Shown: one piece after another, positions 12,380 through 23,419 of the stretch
Position numbering within the stretch: the first letter of the stretch is position 1
Layout of the letters: the number at the start of each line of letters is the position of its first letter
Assembly (NCBI GenBank): GCA_030549495.1
Contig: JAUIRK010000207.1
Coordinates: forward strand, 310,001-374,000
Reading direction: 5' to 3'
From: Nectonema munidae
Taxonomy: Eukaryota > Nematomorpha > Nectonematoida > Nectonematidae
Length of the DNA: 64,000 nucleotides
The notes under the pieces: generated by a model
What the model was told of the DNA's origin: nothing
The model's database searches: none
What the model saw: the letters and a program-made list of their open reading frames with translations, nothing else
Position numbers and translations under genes: made by a program

Positions 12380-13510
12380 TTCCTAAATAAAAGAATATGA
12401 TTATAAAAGAGATATGCTACAAAAATACAAGAGTTACAATATCGTTAGGAGGCATGCAATATCTTATATATTATTAATAAATAATATTTGATACATGTTA
12501 AAACGGTTAAGAAAGGTATAATAAATTTTCGAGTGTGTGATCGGAGGAACAGTTCGTGGGCTGAGTCAAAATTAATTGACAAAAGTTCTTCGTAAATCTA
12601 TTTGTATTTAATATATAAAGTATATAATCTATATAAGCTAGACATTGATTTTATACCTACTCATATATTTCAAATATTCAGTAAGATATATGTCACTATT
12701 TACATAAATTACATATATGAAAAGGGATGCCTATGTCCTTTGACCATAAAATCTAAACAAGAATCTATGGTTTCTTTATTTTTGTGGTTTATCAATTTCC
12801 GATCAAAATATTGAAAAACGTACAAGAGAAATAAAAGTTCGAAACTCTGGCTGCTCAAAAATATAAGTAAATTTTTAATAAGGCTTAAAATAATTTTTCA
12901 CTAATTGGCTAACAATTTTCCATAGCAAAGTTTTTTATTTCATATTTTAAAATTAACAAAAATGCTATGGTCTTTAGTCGTTTTAATTTTTTTTCCTTTT
13001 TGAAATGATCGGTCTAGTTTGAGCTAGGATTGAAAACCACTCGTCCAGAGAAACTCAATGTTTATATTAGAATTTTATATATGCTTGGTTTGAAGATCAA
13101 AGTATTTAATTGGACAACTTCTACGTAGTAAGAGAGCTTCTTTTTTGGAAAATATTATTGAAAGGAATCATATGAAGTTCAAAATAAGATTTATTCCTTT
13201 CAAAGATCTATATATGACAGACAAGTTGCTCAAATTTTAATAGTATGTTTTGCTCAAAGATAACTTCTTTGATATTTTGCCGAAATAGTTTTATATTGAT
13301 AGTAATTTTTAATTCAATATGTTCCATATAATTGTTTCTCGAATCTTTCAGTCAAAAGACTACATTGCCGCTCAGACCCCATACGGACAAGCGAGTGTTA
13401 TAACATAATTGAGTAAAATGAATATAAAAAAATGGGAATAGTTTTCGCATTCAACTCAATTTTTAAAACATAAATGGCATCATTTTTGCTTATTTAAAAA
13501 ATCATAAGTG
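12380..13510. other. AT-rich DNA upstream of the first recognised exon
   Basis: No exon with good splice signals was found. Frames such as 12602-12814 (+) are Tyr/Ile-rich low-complexity. Confidence 0.4.
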
Positions 13511-13612
13511 TTACCCACAGTTGTCAGTGGGGCATTTGTCATCTTCGAGCAATTGTTGGTCTGGCAGACATCTATCAGACAGTTGTCCGTTGGGAAGCTG
13601 GCCACTTATACC
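13511..13612. repeat. Degenerate word array, GACA/GTC class
   Basis: Closely spaced, imperfect units such as CAGTTGTCAGTGGGGCATTT, CAATTGTTGGTCTGGCAGAC and CAGACAGTTGTCCGTTGGG repeat with a period of roughly 17-20 bp. The same vocabulary recurs at 18.27, 23.06, 42.48 and 45.74 kb with different spelling. Ends about 110 bp before exon 1. Confidence 0.5.
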
Positions 13613-13633
13613 AGCTATTGAGATCTATTTTTG

Positions 13634-13654
13634 AGAGAAAGAGAGAGAGAGCAT
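13634..13654. repeat. (GA)n microsatellite
   Basis: GAGAGAAAGAGAGAGAGAG run between the word array and exon 1. Confidence 0.7.
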
Positions 13655-13723
13655 TTTCAAAATTTTGAATTATAGCACTATACACATAATGAAAATATTT
13701 TCTATTATATATTTTCTTTTAAG

Positions 13724-14005
13724 ATGAAAGCTTTGACAGTTACAATGAAAAAAGGCAGTTCATGCTCATGCATAAAGAACTTCACGGACGCGAAGGAGAT
13801 GAAGAAAAGACAGAGTTTGACTGAAGCGGACTCAGTACGTCGCGACGAAATCAAGAATTTGAGTATCCAAAGCATCGGACTGATGAGTGTGCTGCAAAAG
13901 ATTCAACAAATAAATTCATGGTGCAGTTCCGTAAGAAGGATCGCTATGCTGAATGTTCCCGCGTTTTCTCTCGAAAAATTGGAAGAGAGTATTCAATCAA
14001 TCAAA
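13724..14005 (+). CDS. Exon 1 of a large spectrin-repeat/coiled-coil gene
   Basis: Follows a pyrimidine-rich acceptor (TTTTCTTTTAAG) and ends AAA before GTACGC. It is 282 nt, phase 0 at both ends, 94 codons. The peptide is helical and charged (KEMKKRQSLTEADSVRRDEI, then LEKLEESIQSIK) with one tryptophan (INSWCSSVRRIAML). ATG is its first codon, but because it directly follows an acceptor, an internal exon with chance Met is as likely as a true start. The frame would continue for 13 codons past the donor and stop. I favour the donor at 14006 because joining there keeps phase 0 into exon 2. Upstream exons are not visible. Role inferred: rod segment of a structural scaffold protein. Confidence 0.6.
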
Positions 14006-14031
14006 GTACGCTTTGACATTTCGTGTTCCAT

Positions 14032-14074
14032 CTATGGAGACTGAGTGTGAAAAAAACACACTCACTCTCCATAG
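14032..14074. repeat. 18-bp inverted repeat with A7 loop
   Basis: ctatggagactgagtgtg, seven A, then its reverse complement with one mismatch. It lies 26 bp inside intron 1, just after the donor of exon 1, so the pre-mRNA could form a stable hairpin there. Confidence 0.75.
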
Positions 14075-14143
14075 AATCAAATGGATACTTGTGGCCGAGT
14101 TAAACGTTACTTTTTGTTCACAGTTGGCTAAATTGAGTTTTTA

Positions 14144-14225
14144 ATTAGTAATTAGATTGTTAGCTGCTAATTAGAAAGTTAGACATTTAACTGGTTAATG
14201 ACATAGTTAATTCCCAGATCAGTTA
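14144..14225. repeat. Degenerate TTAGTTAG-class word array
   Basis: Irregular repetition of TAATTAG, GTTAG and TTAAC words with changing spacers. Related arrays lie at 15.82, 16.52, 16.76, 17.75, 19.35, 22.25 and 42.23 kb. Confidence 0.45.
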
Positions 14226-14459
14226 ACACCTGTCAAATTTCCTATTATTCTATTTGTTAAAAATAAAAGTTTTTCTTATAAATGTAATATTTGAAAATTT
14301 GATTAAATTAAATATGTGATATATAATTGAAAATTTAAATGCCATCATCAACGTTATACGATATATGTATATAAACATATGAAAACTATTGAATAAAATA
14401 CTACAAATTTCGTAAAAGATTTTTTTTGGATATTTTAAGATCACTCAAAAAAATCAGCT

Positions 14460-15690
14460 ACAGCTGTATTTAATGCTAAGAGGTTCTATTTCGAGCGATG
14501 CCCGATAATGCTTTTTTATTTAAATACGAATGTGCTAAGCGAAGAATGTCATCAAAGAGAGCTTCAGGAGGCTTAAAGAGTTCGCCCGTAAAAATAAAGT
14601 TTGCCACGAGTCTTGTGACCCCGCTCGCCTTGAGCACAATAGAGTACGGGCTAATCGATTGATCTGATAATAATTGACTATTCTTCTAGTTTCGGAATAA
14701 GCGTTTTGGATATGAACACTCTTTGTGCCTTCTGGAGAAGAGGAAGTTTGAGAATTTCCCAAATTTTTGGTTTGAGCGCACTACTGATGCTTATCCATCT
14801 TCTAGGATCTAGAATATGCCTAACCTTTTTTTCCTTCTCCCAAGGGACCTTAAAGAAGAAGTTGTGACTTCAAATCAAGGGTCTTTAGGGAGGTCTAGGT
14901 ATGTCCTATTTTTATGAAATTATTTAATAGTTGTGTCTAGAGTAGCAAGATCCATAATAGATTCTATCCCGCTAAGGAGAATCATCCTGCATCACCCACC
15001 TTACTTGCTGTTGATTGCATTTACTTCTTCGTCAGACGGTCTTGTGGGGTCGCGTTGGCCTTGGGAGCTTAGTCTGAGGAGTCGGGCTGGGATGTCCGAA
15101 ATCTTCACGGCGGATAGGACCAATGAGGATGCCGTCCATACTTGAGTCTTGGTGTGGAGTGCCAGGATGTGCTTTTTCACCGAGGGAAGCTGTTACAAGG
15201 GTTCCTACAAGAATAGGTAGGCAAGCGAGCATAACTTCGTCTTTGTTCTGTAATTCCTTGCGGGAAGTCATATCTTCAATGATGGATGAGTGTCGCTGGA
15301 GGGCTAACTTGGCCTGAGGCGTCTGATAAATATAAATCTTCCCATGATCGAGCGTTGCCTATTCAGCCGGTTAGAAGTTACTAAGGTTGAGGGAAGAAAG
15401 GAAGGAATGGAAAAATCCTTGAGAGCGATTTGATAAAATGGGGCAAAGCAGATGTAGTAGGAGGAGGAGAAGGCGACACACTGGTTGTACGATGGAGGCT
15501 CTAAGTTTCCAGTTTCTCCATGCGATGGAGCAGACTTTATCAGTTAGAGTTGTTAGAAGCGCAAGGCTGACCTCTTCTATGGATCCTTGTGCATATTCTT
15601 GCCCGTGGGCATTTGAACTTGCCACGATTCCGTTAGCAAATTGACAAAAGATGAGGAGCAGTAAAAAGAAAGAATGATCAAATGGTGGGT
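14460..15690 (-). other. GC-richer unassigned block, possible decayed gene
   Basis: This block stands out from the AT-rich intron. On the minus strand a frame near 15650-15371 begins with a hydrophobic signal-peptide-like run (SFFLLLIFCQFANG), though without an in-frame ATG. Further on, 15271-15032 holds a 79-codon ATG frame with a hydrophobic segment (VMLACLPILVGTLVTASLG) and a Pro-rich tail, and about 14690-14500 reads SPYSIVLKASGVTRLVANF. A pyrimidine tract ending CCTCAACCTTAG could be an acceptor. No known family is evident. It could be an intron-nested gene, a retro-copy or an unrecognised mobile element. Overlapping + strand frames look like shadows. Confidence 0.3.
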
Positions 15691-15706
15691 GCAGACCACT
15701 TATATA
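15672..15706 (-). promoter_or_regulatory. TATA box and Inr-like pair for the minus-strand block
   Basis: On the minus strand GGCTATATAAGTGG is followed about 26-30 nt later by TCATTC, which fits the arthropod initiator consensus TCAKTY. It points into the GC-richer block. Spacing and order are right for a core promoter. Activity is inference only. Confidence 0.35.
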
Positions 15707-15854
15707 GCCATTGGTTGCACATGTTTAGGATAATCCCTATGACAATTGATCAAAACAGGAAAAGCAATTTCAATGATGGTGGGAATGTTATTGGATTATC
15801 TTGATTCGCTTCTTAGAAGCTTCTTAGTTAATTAGACTGTTAATTAGTTAGATC

Positions 15855-16516
15855 AGAGTTTATCAACTTTTTAGCTTCGAGAAACCCTTAGAATTTATGA
15901 TTTCTTTCTAAAAACGCAAAAGAAACTTCTACAACTTTCTTGAACGTAAAAGAAAACGAATTAAGTTAAAGACAAAAGGAATATGGAGTCTATTAAACTG
16001 ACAAAAAAAGACAGTAAAAATTTGCTTAAATTTTGTCATTCTAAAAATAAATGATAATAATTAAAACGTAAACTACGATGAAAAAAGAATTTTTTTCATA
16101 AAAAAAAAGAAAAAAATAAGATATATTATTAGTACTCGTTTGAGAAAACTTCTGCATCATATTTATTAGTAGTGCTAGATAGCATTCTTACTGTACCTCT
16201 TTATGATTATTCAAGAAATGCCTGGATAACTTCTGATGTTGTATGTTTAAGTCTTTTCTTTTGTATTCTTCTTTCCCATATTTAGCAATAATAATGCTTA
16301 AACGATTTCTATATGTTTTTTTCTTCCACTCATTGATGCGAGGCAAAATGGCCTTTTTTCGCTCAATAAAACTATGTTGTGTTATACCTGATTGAAAAGT
16401 TTTCATTAAAAATATTTAAACTTAAACTTGAAAAATACGTTACTATTCCTCGTGGAACCCTTAGGGAGTTTTTGCGAGACGCTTGGGTTCTATGGAATAC
16501 GGGTTGAGAAACGCTA
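15855..16516. mobile_element. hAT transposon, non-autonomous, with 8-bp target duplication
   Basis: AGTTAGAT occurs perfectly at 15847-15854 and 16517-16524. Inside, the left end reads CAGAGTTTATCAACTTTTTA and the right end on the other strand reads TAGCGTTTCTCAACCCGTAT, both versions of the common hAT terminus CAGxGTTTCTCAACC. An 8-bp duplication is diagnostic of hAT. The element is 662 bp. A 72-codon minus-strand frame (16188-16406) reads charged and protein-like (ITQHSFIERKKAILPRINEW), but I cannot assign it to the transposase. The insertion split a TTAGTTAG-class array. Confidence 0.75.
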
Positions 16517-16825
16517 AGTTAGATACTTAGATATAGTTAATGTTATTTAAAGTCAAGGTTATTCAATTAACCAGTTACTTAGATAATAATTAGAATCTAA
16601 TTAGTTGTATTAATTTGAAAAAAAAGTTAGTTAGAGAGTCGGTAAATTAGGTAAGGAGAAAGAACAATTTATTTTCAAAGAGTTAACAGCAAAATAAATT
16701 AGAAATCAAATCAAGATGGTGTTTAACTAATAAAAATAAACATATAGGAGTTTGAGGGTCTATCTATAGGTTAGGGAGTTATATTATTTAGTGTGTTAGT
16801 TAGTGAAATAGTTAGTAATCGTCTT
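16517..16825. repeat. TTAGTTAG-class word array (two patches)
   Basis: Patches at about 16517-16660 and 16760-16825 consist of imperfect GTTAGTTAG, TTAGATA and TAATTAG words. The first continues the array interrupted by the hAT insertion. Confidence 0.45.
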
Positions 16826-16927
16826 TTTTTAGTAAATTTTTGCTAATTTGCTTTACTCTTTACATTTTGCCAAGGTATAAACATTGAACTGCCAACATCA
16901 CATGATTTATTTCTCCTCGATCTTTAG

Positions 16928-17083
16928 GAGAAGATCTCTCAAATATCAGAGATGAAGGAAATTTTGGGTGAAGTAAATGAAAAAATTAGCAAATGGAAGA
17001 AAAACCAAAAGCCTGACAAGAGGATTGAGATGACACCAAGACTGGAAGAGATTTCAAAACAGACCCATCTCAACTTGGATACG
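16928..17083 (+). CDS. Exon 2, spectrin-repeat/coiled-coil gene
   Basis: Acceptor TTATTTCTCCTCGATCTTTAG, donor ACG|GTAAAAG. 156 nt, phase 0 to phase 0, 52 codons with no stop. The peptide is a strong amphipathic helix (ISEMKEILGEVNEKISKWKK, then RLEEISKQTHLNLDT) with the single Trp placed as in a spectrin-type helix. The other two frames contain stops within the exon, for instance TGA in the +1 frame, so the phase is forced. It joins exon 1 without frame loss. Confidence 0.75.
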
Positions 17084-17744
17084 GTAAAAGATTTGCCTTT
17101 TGCCAGCAAATTTTTATTGTTATATTGATGTAGGTTTTCAATTTTAGATTGCTTTTTAAATTATATTTAAAGTCTGCGGGGTCTTACTGGCCTCAATATA
17201 TTCTTTAGTGCAGCAACAGTATCATCCTTTATGACTCTCTTTTATTTAGTTATGTTATCATAGTCACTAAATCTCCTTTGCACATTAAGAAAGCGTTATT
17301 ATTTTAAGGAAAATAAAGATATGTCATATTCCCAAACATTTTTTAATTTTTAACAAGTTTTAACAACTTTTTTATTATAAATTCTTTATTACCCTAAACC
17401 TAGTAAAGATTGAGATGAATTTGATTTGCTAACCATATGGAATGAATATTGGATGATACTAACTGAAGACAAATAGGTAAACACAATTTCGCGAAATAAT
17501 GTCAAATTGACCTCACTTAGCTTAATTTGGTGATTATGCAATACTTATGATATACGAGGTTTATATCTTATGACGAGATGATATATCTTTGTATAGAATG
17601 ATGCTAATGCTCTAAAGTAAAATGTCCAATTTTCCCACCTCAATTTTTTGTTTTTACTTATATATATAAAATATTCATTACAATTAATAACAAATTAATG
17701 ATTTTGGAATACGATATATCTTTATATAATAGTACAAATTGGTC

Positions 17745-17870
17745 AGTTATTTACTAATCAATAAGTTAATTTGTTGATTGATTATCATTTTGTAATTTAT
17801 GTTAGCCAGTAAAGTACTTTAATTTTTAATAGCATAAATTAGTTGGTTTACTATGTTGGTGTTGTTGTTG
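17745..17870. repeat. TTAGTTAG/TAAT-class word array
   Basis: GTCAGTTATTTACTAATCAA, TAAGTTAATTTGTTGATTG and related words follow one another up to a GTT-rich run. Confidence 0.35.
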
Positions 17871-17888
17871 CCCCCCCCCCCCCCCCCC
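17871..17888. repeat. Poly-C tract (18 bp)
   Basis: Uninterrupted C run directly after (GTT)n, a strong outlier in such AT-rich DNA. May be a slippage or assembly-sensitive site. Confidence 0.9.
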
Positions 17889-18267
17889 GATTATGCTACC
17901 TCATTATTAGCGTAATCTGTAAGTCAATTAAACGTGATATGTTTTTGAGACTGAGGGAGTTAGTTTCTTTGCAAGGAAGTGAATCACAGAGAAAGAGTGG
18001 AATTTGTGTTACACATTAGCAGCAGCAGGGATAGGCTGTGTAAATGCACGCAACCTTCATAAAAACCAGAATTCGGTTTCTCCTGGCTTCAAACCTATCG
18101 GACCACAAATCAATGTGTTCTAATGTTGAATGTGTGTGGGAAGGTGATGGATGACGTTTATGTGCTGGTTGCGAAGCAGCGTTCTTTATCAGGCTTCATT
18201 ATGTGTGTTTGATCTTGTATTTTTCCTCATTTTAGCAAGTTTGGTGTAAAATTGGGTGCCCTGCGGT

Positions 18268-18395
18268 TTCGTTCCCGGACACTTCGTCACCAGACAGTTG
18301 GTGAAACTATTGTCACTGGATGATTTTTCTAGTGGACATTTAGTCGAAGACCCTTTTCGTCAAACGGTTTTTTCGTTGCGAACGATTTTTTGAAA
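18268..18395. repeat. Degenerate word array, GGACA/TTCGTC class
   Basis: Imperfect units GGACACTTCGTCACC, AGACAGTTGGTGAAA, GGACATTTAGTCGAAG, CCCTTTTCGTCAAACG and TTTTTTCGTTGCGAACG follow with periods of about 16-20 bp. Shared skeleton: GGACA, a T-rich core, then GT or CGTC. Confidence 0.55.
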
Positions 18396-19084
18396 TAATT
18401 GCTCTCTTAATAGCGAAAGAAAACGAGAATTTTTACTTCAGACTTTTGTAAAAAAAACTTTAATATACTAATAAACTAATAATATACTAATAAAATATAG
18501 AACTTTTTTAGATTTGCATTGGTTTTATTGAAATATGAAGTACATTTTATTGAAATAGATGTAAAACTTTATAATTGGACTAAAATTATATAAAGGTCAC
18601 GCTTTATACACTATCAGCTACTATATTTTTCTCAGTCTGGGAAAAAATATTAGAATTATTAGATGCTCTTGTCCAAATTCCACTGATGAATCAGGCTTTG
18701 GTTTCTCAACGCTATTACTCAGTAACCATAAGTAATTAAATTAGTAAAAAAATTTTACCAGTTTGGAAATGTAACGAAACTGGCAGTAATCTCGCTTTAA
18801 AAAGTCCTTCTTTAATCGCTTATAATTAAGCAATTACTTCTTCGCCTGTTTACCAATATAAAAAGGGCATAGAGCTTTTACCTGTTTAACTGTTCCATAA
18901 AAAGTTGTGCCATAAAAATTCTGATAGACTGGTCACGGTAAAAACCTCATTAATTATGGTGATTTTCATGTGCCTTTGTGGTTTATTAAAAAATTAAAAA
19001 TTAAAAAAAAAATTAAGTTAGGTTGAACGAATTTTAAAGTTAGGTGTCAAATCAGTAGCGTGAAAAAGATATACTTACTTTACT

Positions 19085-19350
19085 TTAATTGGAGTTGTTG
19101 GTTTGGGGGTTTACATCTTGGGGATTATAAATGCTTCTGTAATAGGTGTTGTATGCTGGACGCTGGTGTCTAACGTGTGATCTGTTGTTGTACGTATTGA
19201 TGTTTCTTGAATGCTTTGTAATTTTGTTATGTTAGATTGTGATATAACCGAGCCCCATATGGTGGATCCGTCTTCGATTATAAGACGTCTGATGATTTTA
19301 TATGTATTGGTGATGACCTCCCTGTGTTTGCCACATTTCCTGCCTGTCAC
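19085..19350 (-). mobile_element. LINE fragment (RT C-terminus)
   Basis: A 79-codon minus-strand frame contains STIWGSVISQSNITKLQSIQ and then TSVQHTTPITEAFIIP. This matches the C-terminal block of Jockey-like reverse transcriptases (YGSPIWS...NIxKLQxxQN...ExxILP). It is different from the other LINE copies in this window. Only the last part of the element is present. Confidence 0.7.
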
Positions 19351-19480
19351 CTATTCAGTTAGTCGTAAGTTAGCTGGTTGATCGTTATTTTGTTCATTAT
19401 TACAAAGTTAGTTAGTCTTTAACTAGTTTATTATTCAGTTGTTTTGCTAAATTCTATTGGGTTAGTCAACAACTATAAAG
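19345..19480. repeat. TTAGTTAG-class word array
   Basis: CAGTTAGTCGTAAGTTAGCT, AAAGTTAGTTAGTCTTTAAC and GGGTTAGTCAAC words with irregular spacing, directly abutting the LINE fragment. Confidence 0.45.
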
Positions 19481-19489
19481 CAAATAAAA

Positions 19490-20720
19490 AAATTCGATAG
19501 TATAAATAAGTTTTTTTGTTTGTTAGACGATTTATAAGTTTATATATAAGTTTCATTTGCTTTAAAATTTAATTATTTTTTTCCATAATGCTAATTAACT
19601 GAAAATTTATTAACGAGCTGATAATCAACGAAACGAATTAATTAACACATTAATATTGTTATACAAAAATATTTTGATAAAATATTATAAAGCATTTTGA
19701 AAGATTCCCCAATATACAAACTTAGGTATTTGGTTTATTTAATAATGATGCCATCATCTATAGGGAGATTGCATGGAAGAGAGATGTAGAGAAAGTTAAC
19801 TTCCAATCATTCAAAGCTTAGTCCGTTCTCAAGCAATTATTCAGAGGAATGCATTGCGAGTTTACTCCAAAGTACAAAGACTTTGATATCTTCATAAAAA
19901 AGTAGATCATAATCAGAATATAGAGTACTAATGGAATAAAGACAAGTCTTAGACCAAAAGTATATGCATGGGTGCAAATTGGAACTTGAATCCAAGCCCT
20001 TTTTAGAGCTACAACTTTTAAGTCTTTGAAATTAATAAAATATTTTATTAGATACATTTTAGCATATATAAATTTTATATGAAAGTTCTGCAGGAGAATT
20101 AATTTTGGGTGGAAATTTTCCAGTAGATAAAATGGGGTTGAGTTTCTTCACTTGGTACAAAAACTTGATTGGGGTGAGATCCCATTTTAACCAGAATAAA
20201 AGGTTTTTTATATGTTGCTTTTTCATTTTTCTCAAGTTTTGAAATTATGTTGGGGATCTTTTTGTGAACTGAATCCTTGTCTTTTCAACCCAAAATAACC
20301 TTTTGAAAAATACAAGCGTTTCCTTATACTTTGAGACAAATTCCATTCCAGCAACCAATTCTATTTAACTTGAATAAAAGACTATTTCTTTGTCTCGTAA
20401 TTGTAAATTAATGGCACTTTTATCTTATTGTATTTAGTATTTGTTCAAAACCCATTTTCACAGGATCATCTTCGCGCGTAATTATTATAAAGTTTTCTTC
20501 GAACAAAATTGCCAACGAGTGTACTATATCTAAAATTCAGTGCACTTTATACATGAAAATTAAATTGAAAATATAAATACCTTTATGAAAACGAAACTCT
20601 TACAACAGAAGTCAACCCAATTTTTCAAAAATTGATTATTATAAACATATGTAAACATCAAAACCTCCTCCAAAACAACAGCTTAAAGAAAAACTATTTT
20701 GTCATTCATGCTTACTGGAG
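19490..20720. other. AT-rich intron DNA, no gene seen
   Basis: A 79-codon minus-strand frame at 19818-20057 has no recognisable motif. No terminal repeats were identified for the hAT remnant that follows. Confidence 0.35.
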
Positions 20721-20763
20721 TAATTCGTAAAACATCTGAACTATAAGTGAAAAACTCAGAGAA

Positions 20764-21335
20764 GTGAAACCTTACTATATTTTAGAAAGGTATGAAAACT
20801 TCAAAAAGACGAAAATTTCATTTCAACGATCAGTAGAATTTCCTTTTCTCAAAACAATGAATGAAACTTCTGTTTTCTGTAATCTTTGCAGAGGAGAATT
20901 TTGTATCGATGTTGGTGGCAAAGCAGCGATAACAAAACATCTAAACACAAATAAGCATAAGCAATCTTTAGATTCTTAGTCTTCGAGTAGTAAAGTAACA
21001 AACTTTTTCAAAACTTCAAATTTTTCTAAGGATGATAAACAGTTAGCCATAATTGAGGGAACTTTTGCATTTCATACTATAATTCACAACAATCAAAGTT
21101 TTCGCAGTATGGATTGCACAAATAAATGATTGAAAAAATTTCTCAATAATATGTTTTCATGTGCCAGAACAAAATGTGAGGCAATAATAAAATCCGTTTT
21201 TAAAAGTTCCTGTGAAGAATTGCTTGAAAAAAACTTAAATAATGCCAAGTTTGTAACAATTTCATCTGATGCATCAAATCACAATGAAATAAAATAGGTC
21301 TTACTTATACACATTCCTGTTTTACTCCATTAGCA
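20764..21335 (+). pseudogene. hAT transposase, N-terminal half, broken
   Basis: The frame 20764-20979 (71 codons) carries a BED/hAT-type zinc finger: CNLCRGEF, then a histidine pair in ITKHLNTNKHKQSL. After a TAG the same frame goes on with IEGTFAFHTIIHNNQSFRSM, an ARTKCEAIIK helix and FVTISSDASNHNEIK, which match the conserved block that opens the catalytic region of a widespread animal hAT group (typically ...FAYHTVxHNHSFRSxDC... and ...SSDASNH...). At least two in-frame stops are present and nothing downstream of about 21340 matches. No target duplication was found. Confidence 0.75.
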
Positions 21336-21462
21336 AGTATGAATCTAAGTGAAGAGATGAAGGAAATTTTGAAATGTAAGACGAGAAGATCAGTAAAAGA
21401 CTATGCTATTCTGTTACAAAGCTTATTCTCTCATCAACATATTTTTTTTCATATAGACTTTA

Positions 21463-21478
21463 GTGTGTGTGTGTGTGT
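21463..21478. repeat. (GT)n microsatellite
   Basis: Eight GT units after a T run. Confidence 0.85.
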
Positions 21479-21922
21479 AAGAAGACTTCTTTACTTTTTA
21501 GACCGTCACATATGGTTTTTTTGGATTGATCTTAACACGAACTCTGAAAGTCTGAAATGCTTCTACTTTATTCTTCTTGCATCTACAATTACATGCTTCT
21601 TTTTTCTGTTAATGAGGTTTTGTCTATTTACTTCCCTCTATCTATCTTTAAGATGTCAATAGGTGTCAGTACCATGGGTATGTTTTATATATGATATATA
21701 TAAATGCGATCAAAATAGTGTATATACGAGCTTTTAAAGTTAGGTTTGTAATATTAATATTTTTTCTCAGTAAAGCAATGATGAAGTAAGCCCTTGAAAT
21801 ACGTTAAAAAAATGAAATCATATTCAAAATAAAATATTTTTTCCAAAAGCAAAATCTGATAGATGCTATTAAATTAACTTTAGACAGTCAGTCTTTCTTC
21901 CTTCTTACTTTCAAGCTTGGAG

Positions 21923-22030
21923 GACAAAAAGGAAAAATTTGAGCATGTCTGGAACAACTTGAGTAGCATATACTCTGAGCTGTACCAAGAAGAAATTAAC
22001 ATATGCTCCAATGAATTTACCGACAATTTC
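21923..22030 (+). CDS. Exon 3, spectrin-repeat/coiled-coil gene
   Basis: A long pyrimidine tract (TCTTTCTTCCTTCTTACTTT) leads to two candidate acceptors. I chose the one after CTTGGAG (exon starts GAC) because it keeps phase 0 with exon 2; the upstream CAAG would need phase 2. Donor TTC|GTAAGTCATG is strong. 108 nt, 36 codons: KKEKFEHVWNNLSSIYSEL then YQEEINICSNE. One helix with a Trp in the middle, as in a spectrin repeat. It sits about 270 bp left of the CACTG element. Confidence 0.75.
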
Positions 22031-22249
22031 GTAAGTCATGTTTGCTTTTATAATCTATCATAAGATGAATGTAGTAAAATAAATATCTTAAAAGCAAAAC
22101 TATTGTTATGTGAAGATTATTATGTGAAACATAAAATATACGTTGTGAAACATTTCTGTATGTAGAACTAATATTTGTACGCCAATTCATTCTATTCGAT
22201 TTCTATATAAAACATATAGATCAATTTAAATAATATCAAAAGCTTACAA

Positions 22250-22290
22250 CAACAGTTATAGTTAGTTAATTAGTTAACCAGATTAGATTA
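22250..22290. repeat. Short TTAGTTAA word patch
   Basis: TTAGTTAATTAGTTAACCAG at the left edge of the CACTG element. Confidence 0.4.
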
Positions 22291-22737
22291 AAAGATGTAC
22301 GATACGCTGTAAAAAATATGTTTAGGTTTTGAACACACTCTAATACCGAAGTTTTGTCCTCATTTCATTTGCACGTTTAGAATAAACACGTTTAGATTAA
22401 TTTTAGCTTAAAGGTGTTTAGATAATATATTAAACACGTATTCAAAGTTAGGACAAGTTAATTTTAAACATGTTAGAGCAAAATTGAATTTTAGGAGGTG
22501 AAAATGGAAATTAAAAGTTGGATTAAAACAAGTCATAAAAATTTTTATCACCAAGAAATTGTAACACAAAAATCTGCATAAACGCAGAGAGAAGCAATTA
22601 AAAATCAACTTAAAATACACAAAATCAAATAGTTTCATTATATTTTTTTTTATCAAAATTTATAAAATTTGAGCTTTTATAAAAGGAGTAATCATCATTA
22701 AAAATTTTAAGTTACATCAACCCCAATAGTTGATAGG

Positions 22738-22985
22738 ATTTAGTGTTTGTGTTTTATTCTTTATTAAAAAGTAGAACAAAAAATGTTGTCGAGAGAATTT
22801 AAGTTCGAATCCGATTTTTCATTTCAAAATTTAGCTAACAAGTTTTTTAAAAACAGACTTTTTAAGCATAAATACAAATTTAAAAAGGACGAACCTAAAA
22901 TGAAAAATTTACGATCTTAAATTGGAAAAGGACGAACTTAAATTGAAAAGAAGGAACTTAAAGTAAAAATGGATTCATTTTATAT
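22738..22985 (+). repeat. tRNA-derived SINE with minisatellite tail
   Basis: A box B (AAGTTCGAATCCGAT at about 22801) is preceded by a decayed box A region (TTTAGTGTTTGTG) and followed by AAAAACAGACTTTTTAAGC. The tail consists of about four imperfect 20-21-bp units of the type AAAAGGACGAACTTAAATTGG. A second copy of the same arrangement is at 45.41-45.58 kb, with matching order of head, box B, ACAGACTTTT and tail units, so this is a genuine dispersed family. Confidence 0.65.
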
Positions 22986-23054
22986 GTATTACATTTATGT
23001 GATTTATTACAGTTGGCTATCACTTAATCCGAAATCATGTGGATTTGAAGCCGT

Positions 23055-23235
23055 GCGCGACATTTAGTACTCAAGACGTTTCCTACCAGAGCATTTTGTA
23101 TCTATTTTTGGTCGTTTCGTACCCAGTTTTGGACATTTTGTACTGAGTTTTTTTTCAATTTTTGAGTTCGAAATGATGAATCTACATTCGAAATGACATG
23201 GGTACGAAATACCTTGGTTACCAAATGTTTTGTAC
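23055..23235. repeat. Degenerate word array, GACATTTnGTAC class
   Basis: Units such as GCGACATTTAGTACTCAA, GACGTTTCCTACCAGA, GTCGTTTCGTACCCAGTTTT and GACATTTTGTACTGAG follow with about 20-bp spacing, then appear in reverse orientation (GGGTACGAAATACC). It lies within the CACTG element. Confidence 0.55.
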
Positions 23236-23419
23236 AAAAACTGTGTAAAAATCTAAAAATTGCAAAAATATATACACGATTGCAATTATTTGCAACAAAT
23301 TTCCGGAGATTGCTAAAAATTTTCGGGGATTACGAGAGATTCTAAGAAATTTGCGGGATTGCGAAGAATTCATAAAAAAATCAGACGCTGGGATGGTTGC
23401 CGAATCTGTGATAGTGGAC

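Noticed and set aside
14144-22290. Telomere-like TTAGG repeats
   Set aside because: The words are GTTAG/TTAGTTA with irregular spacing, not regular TTAGG arrays.
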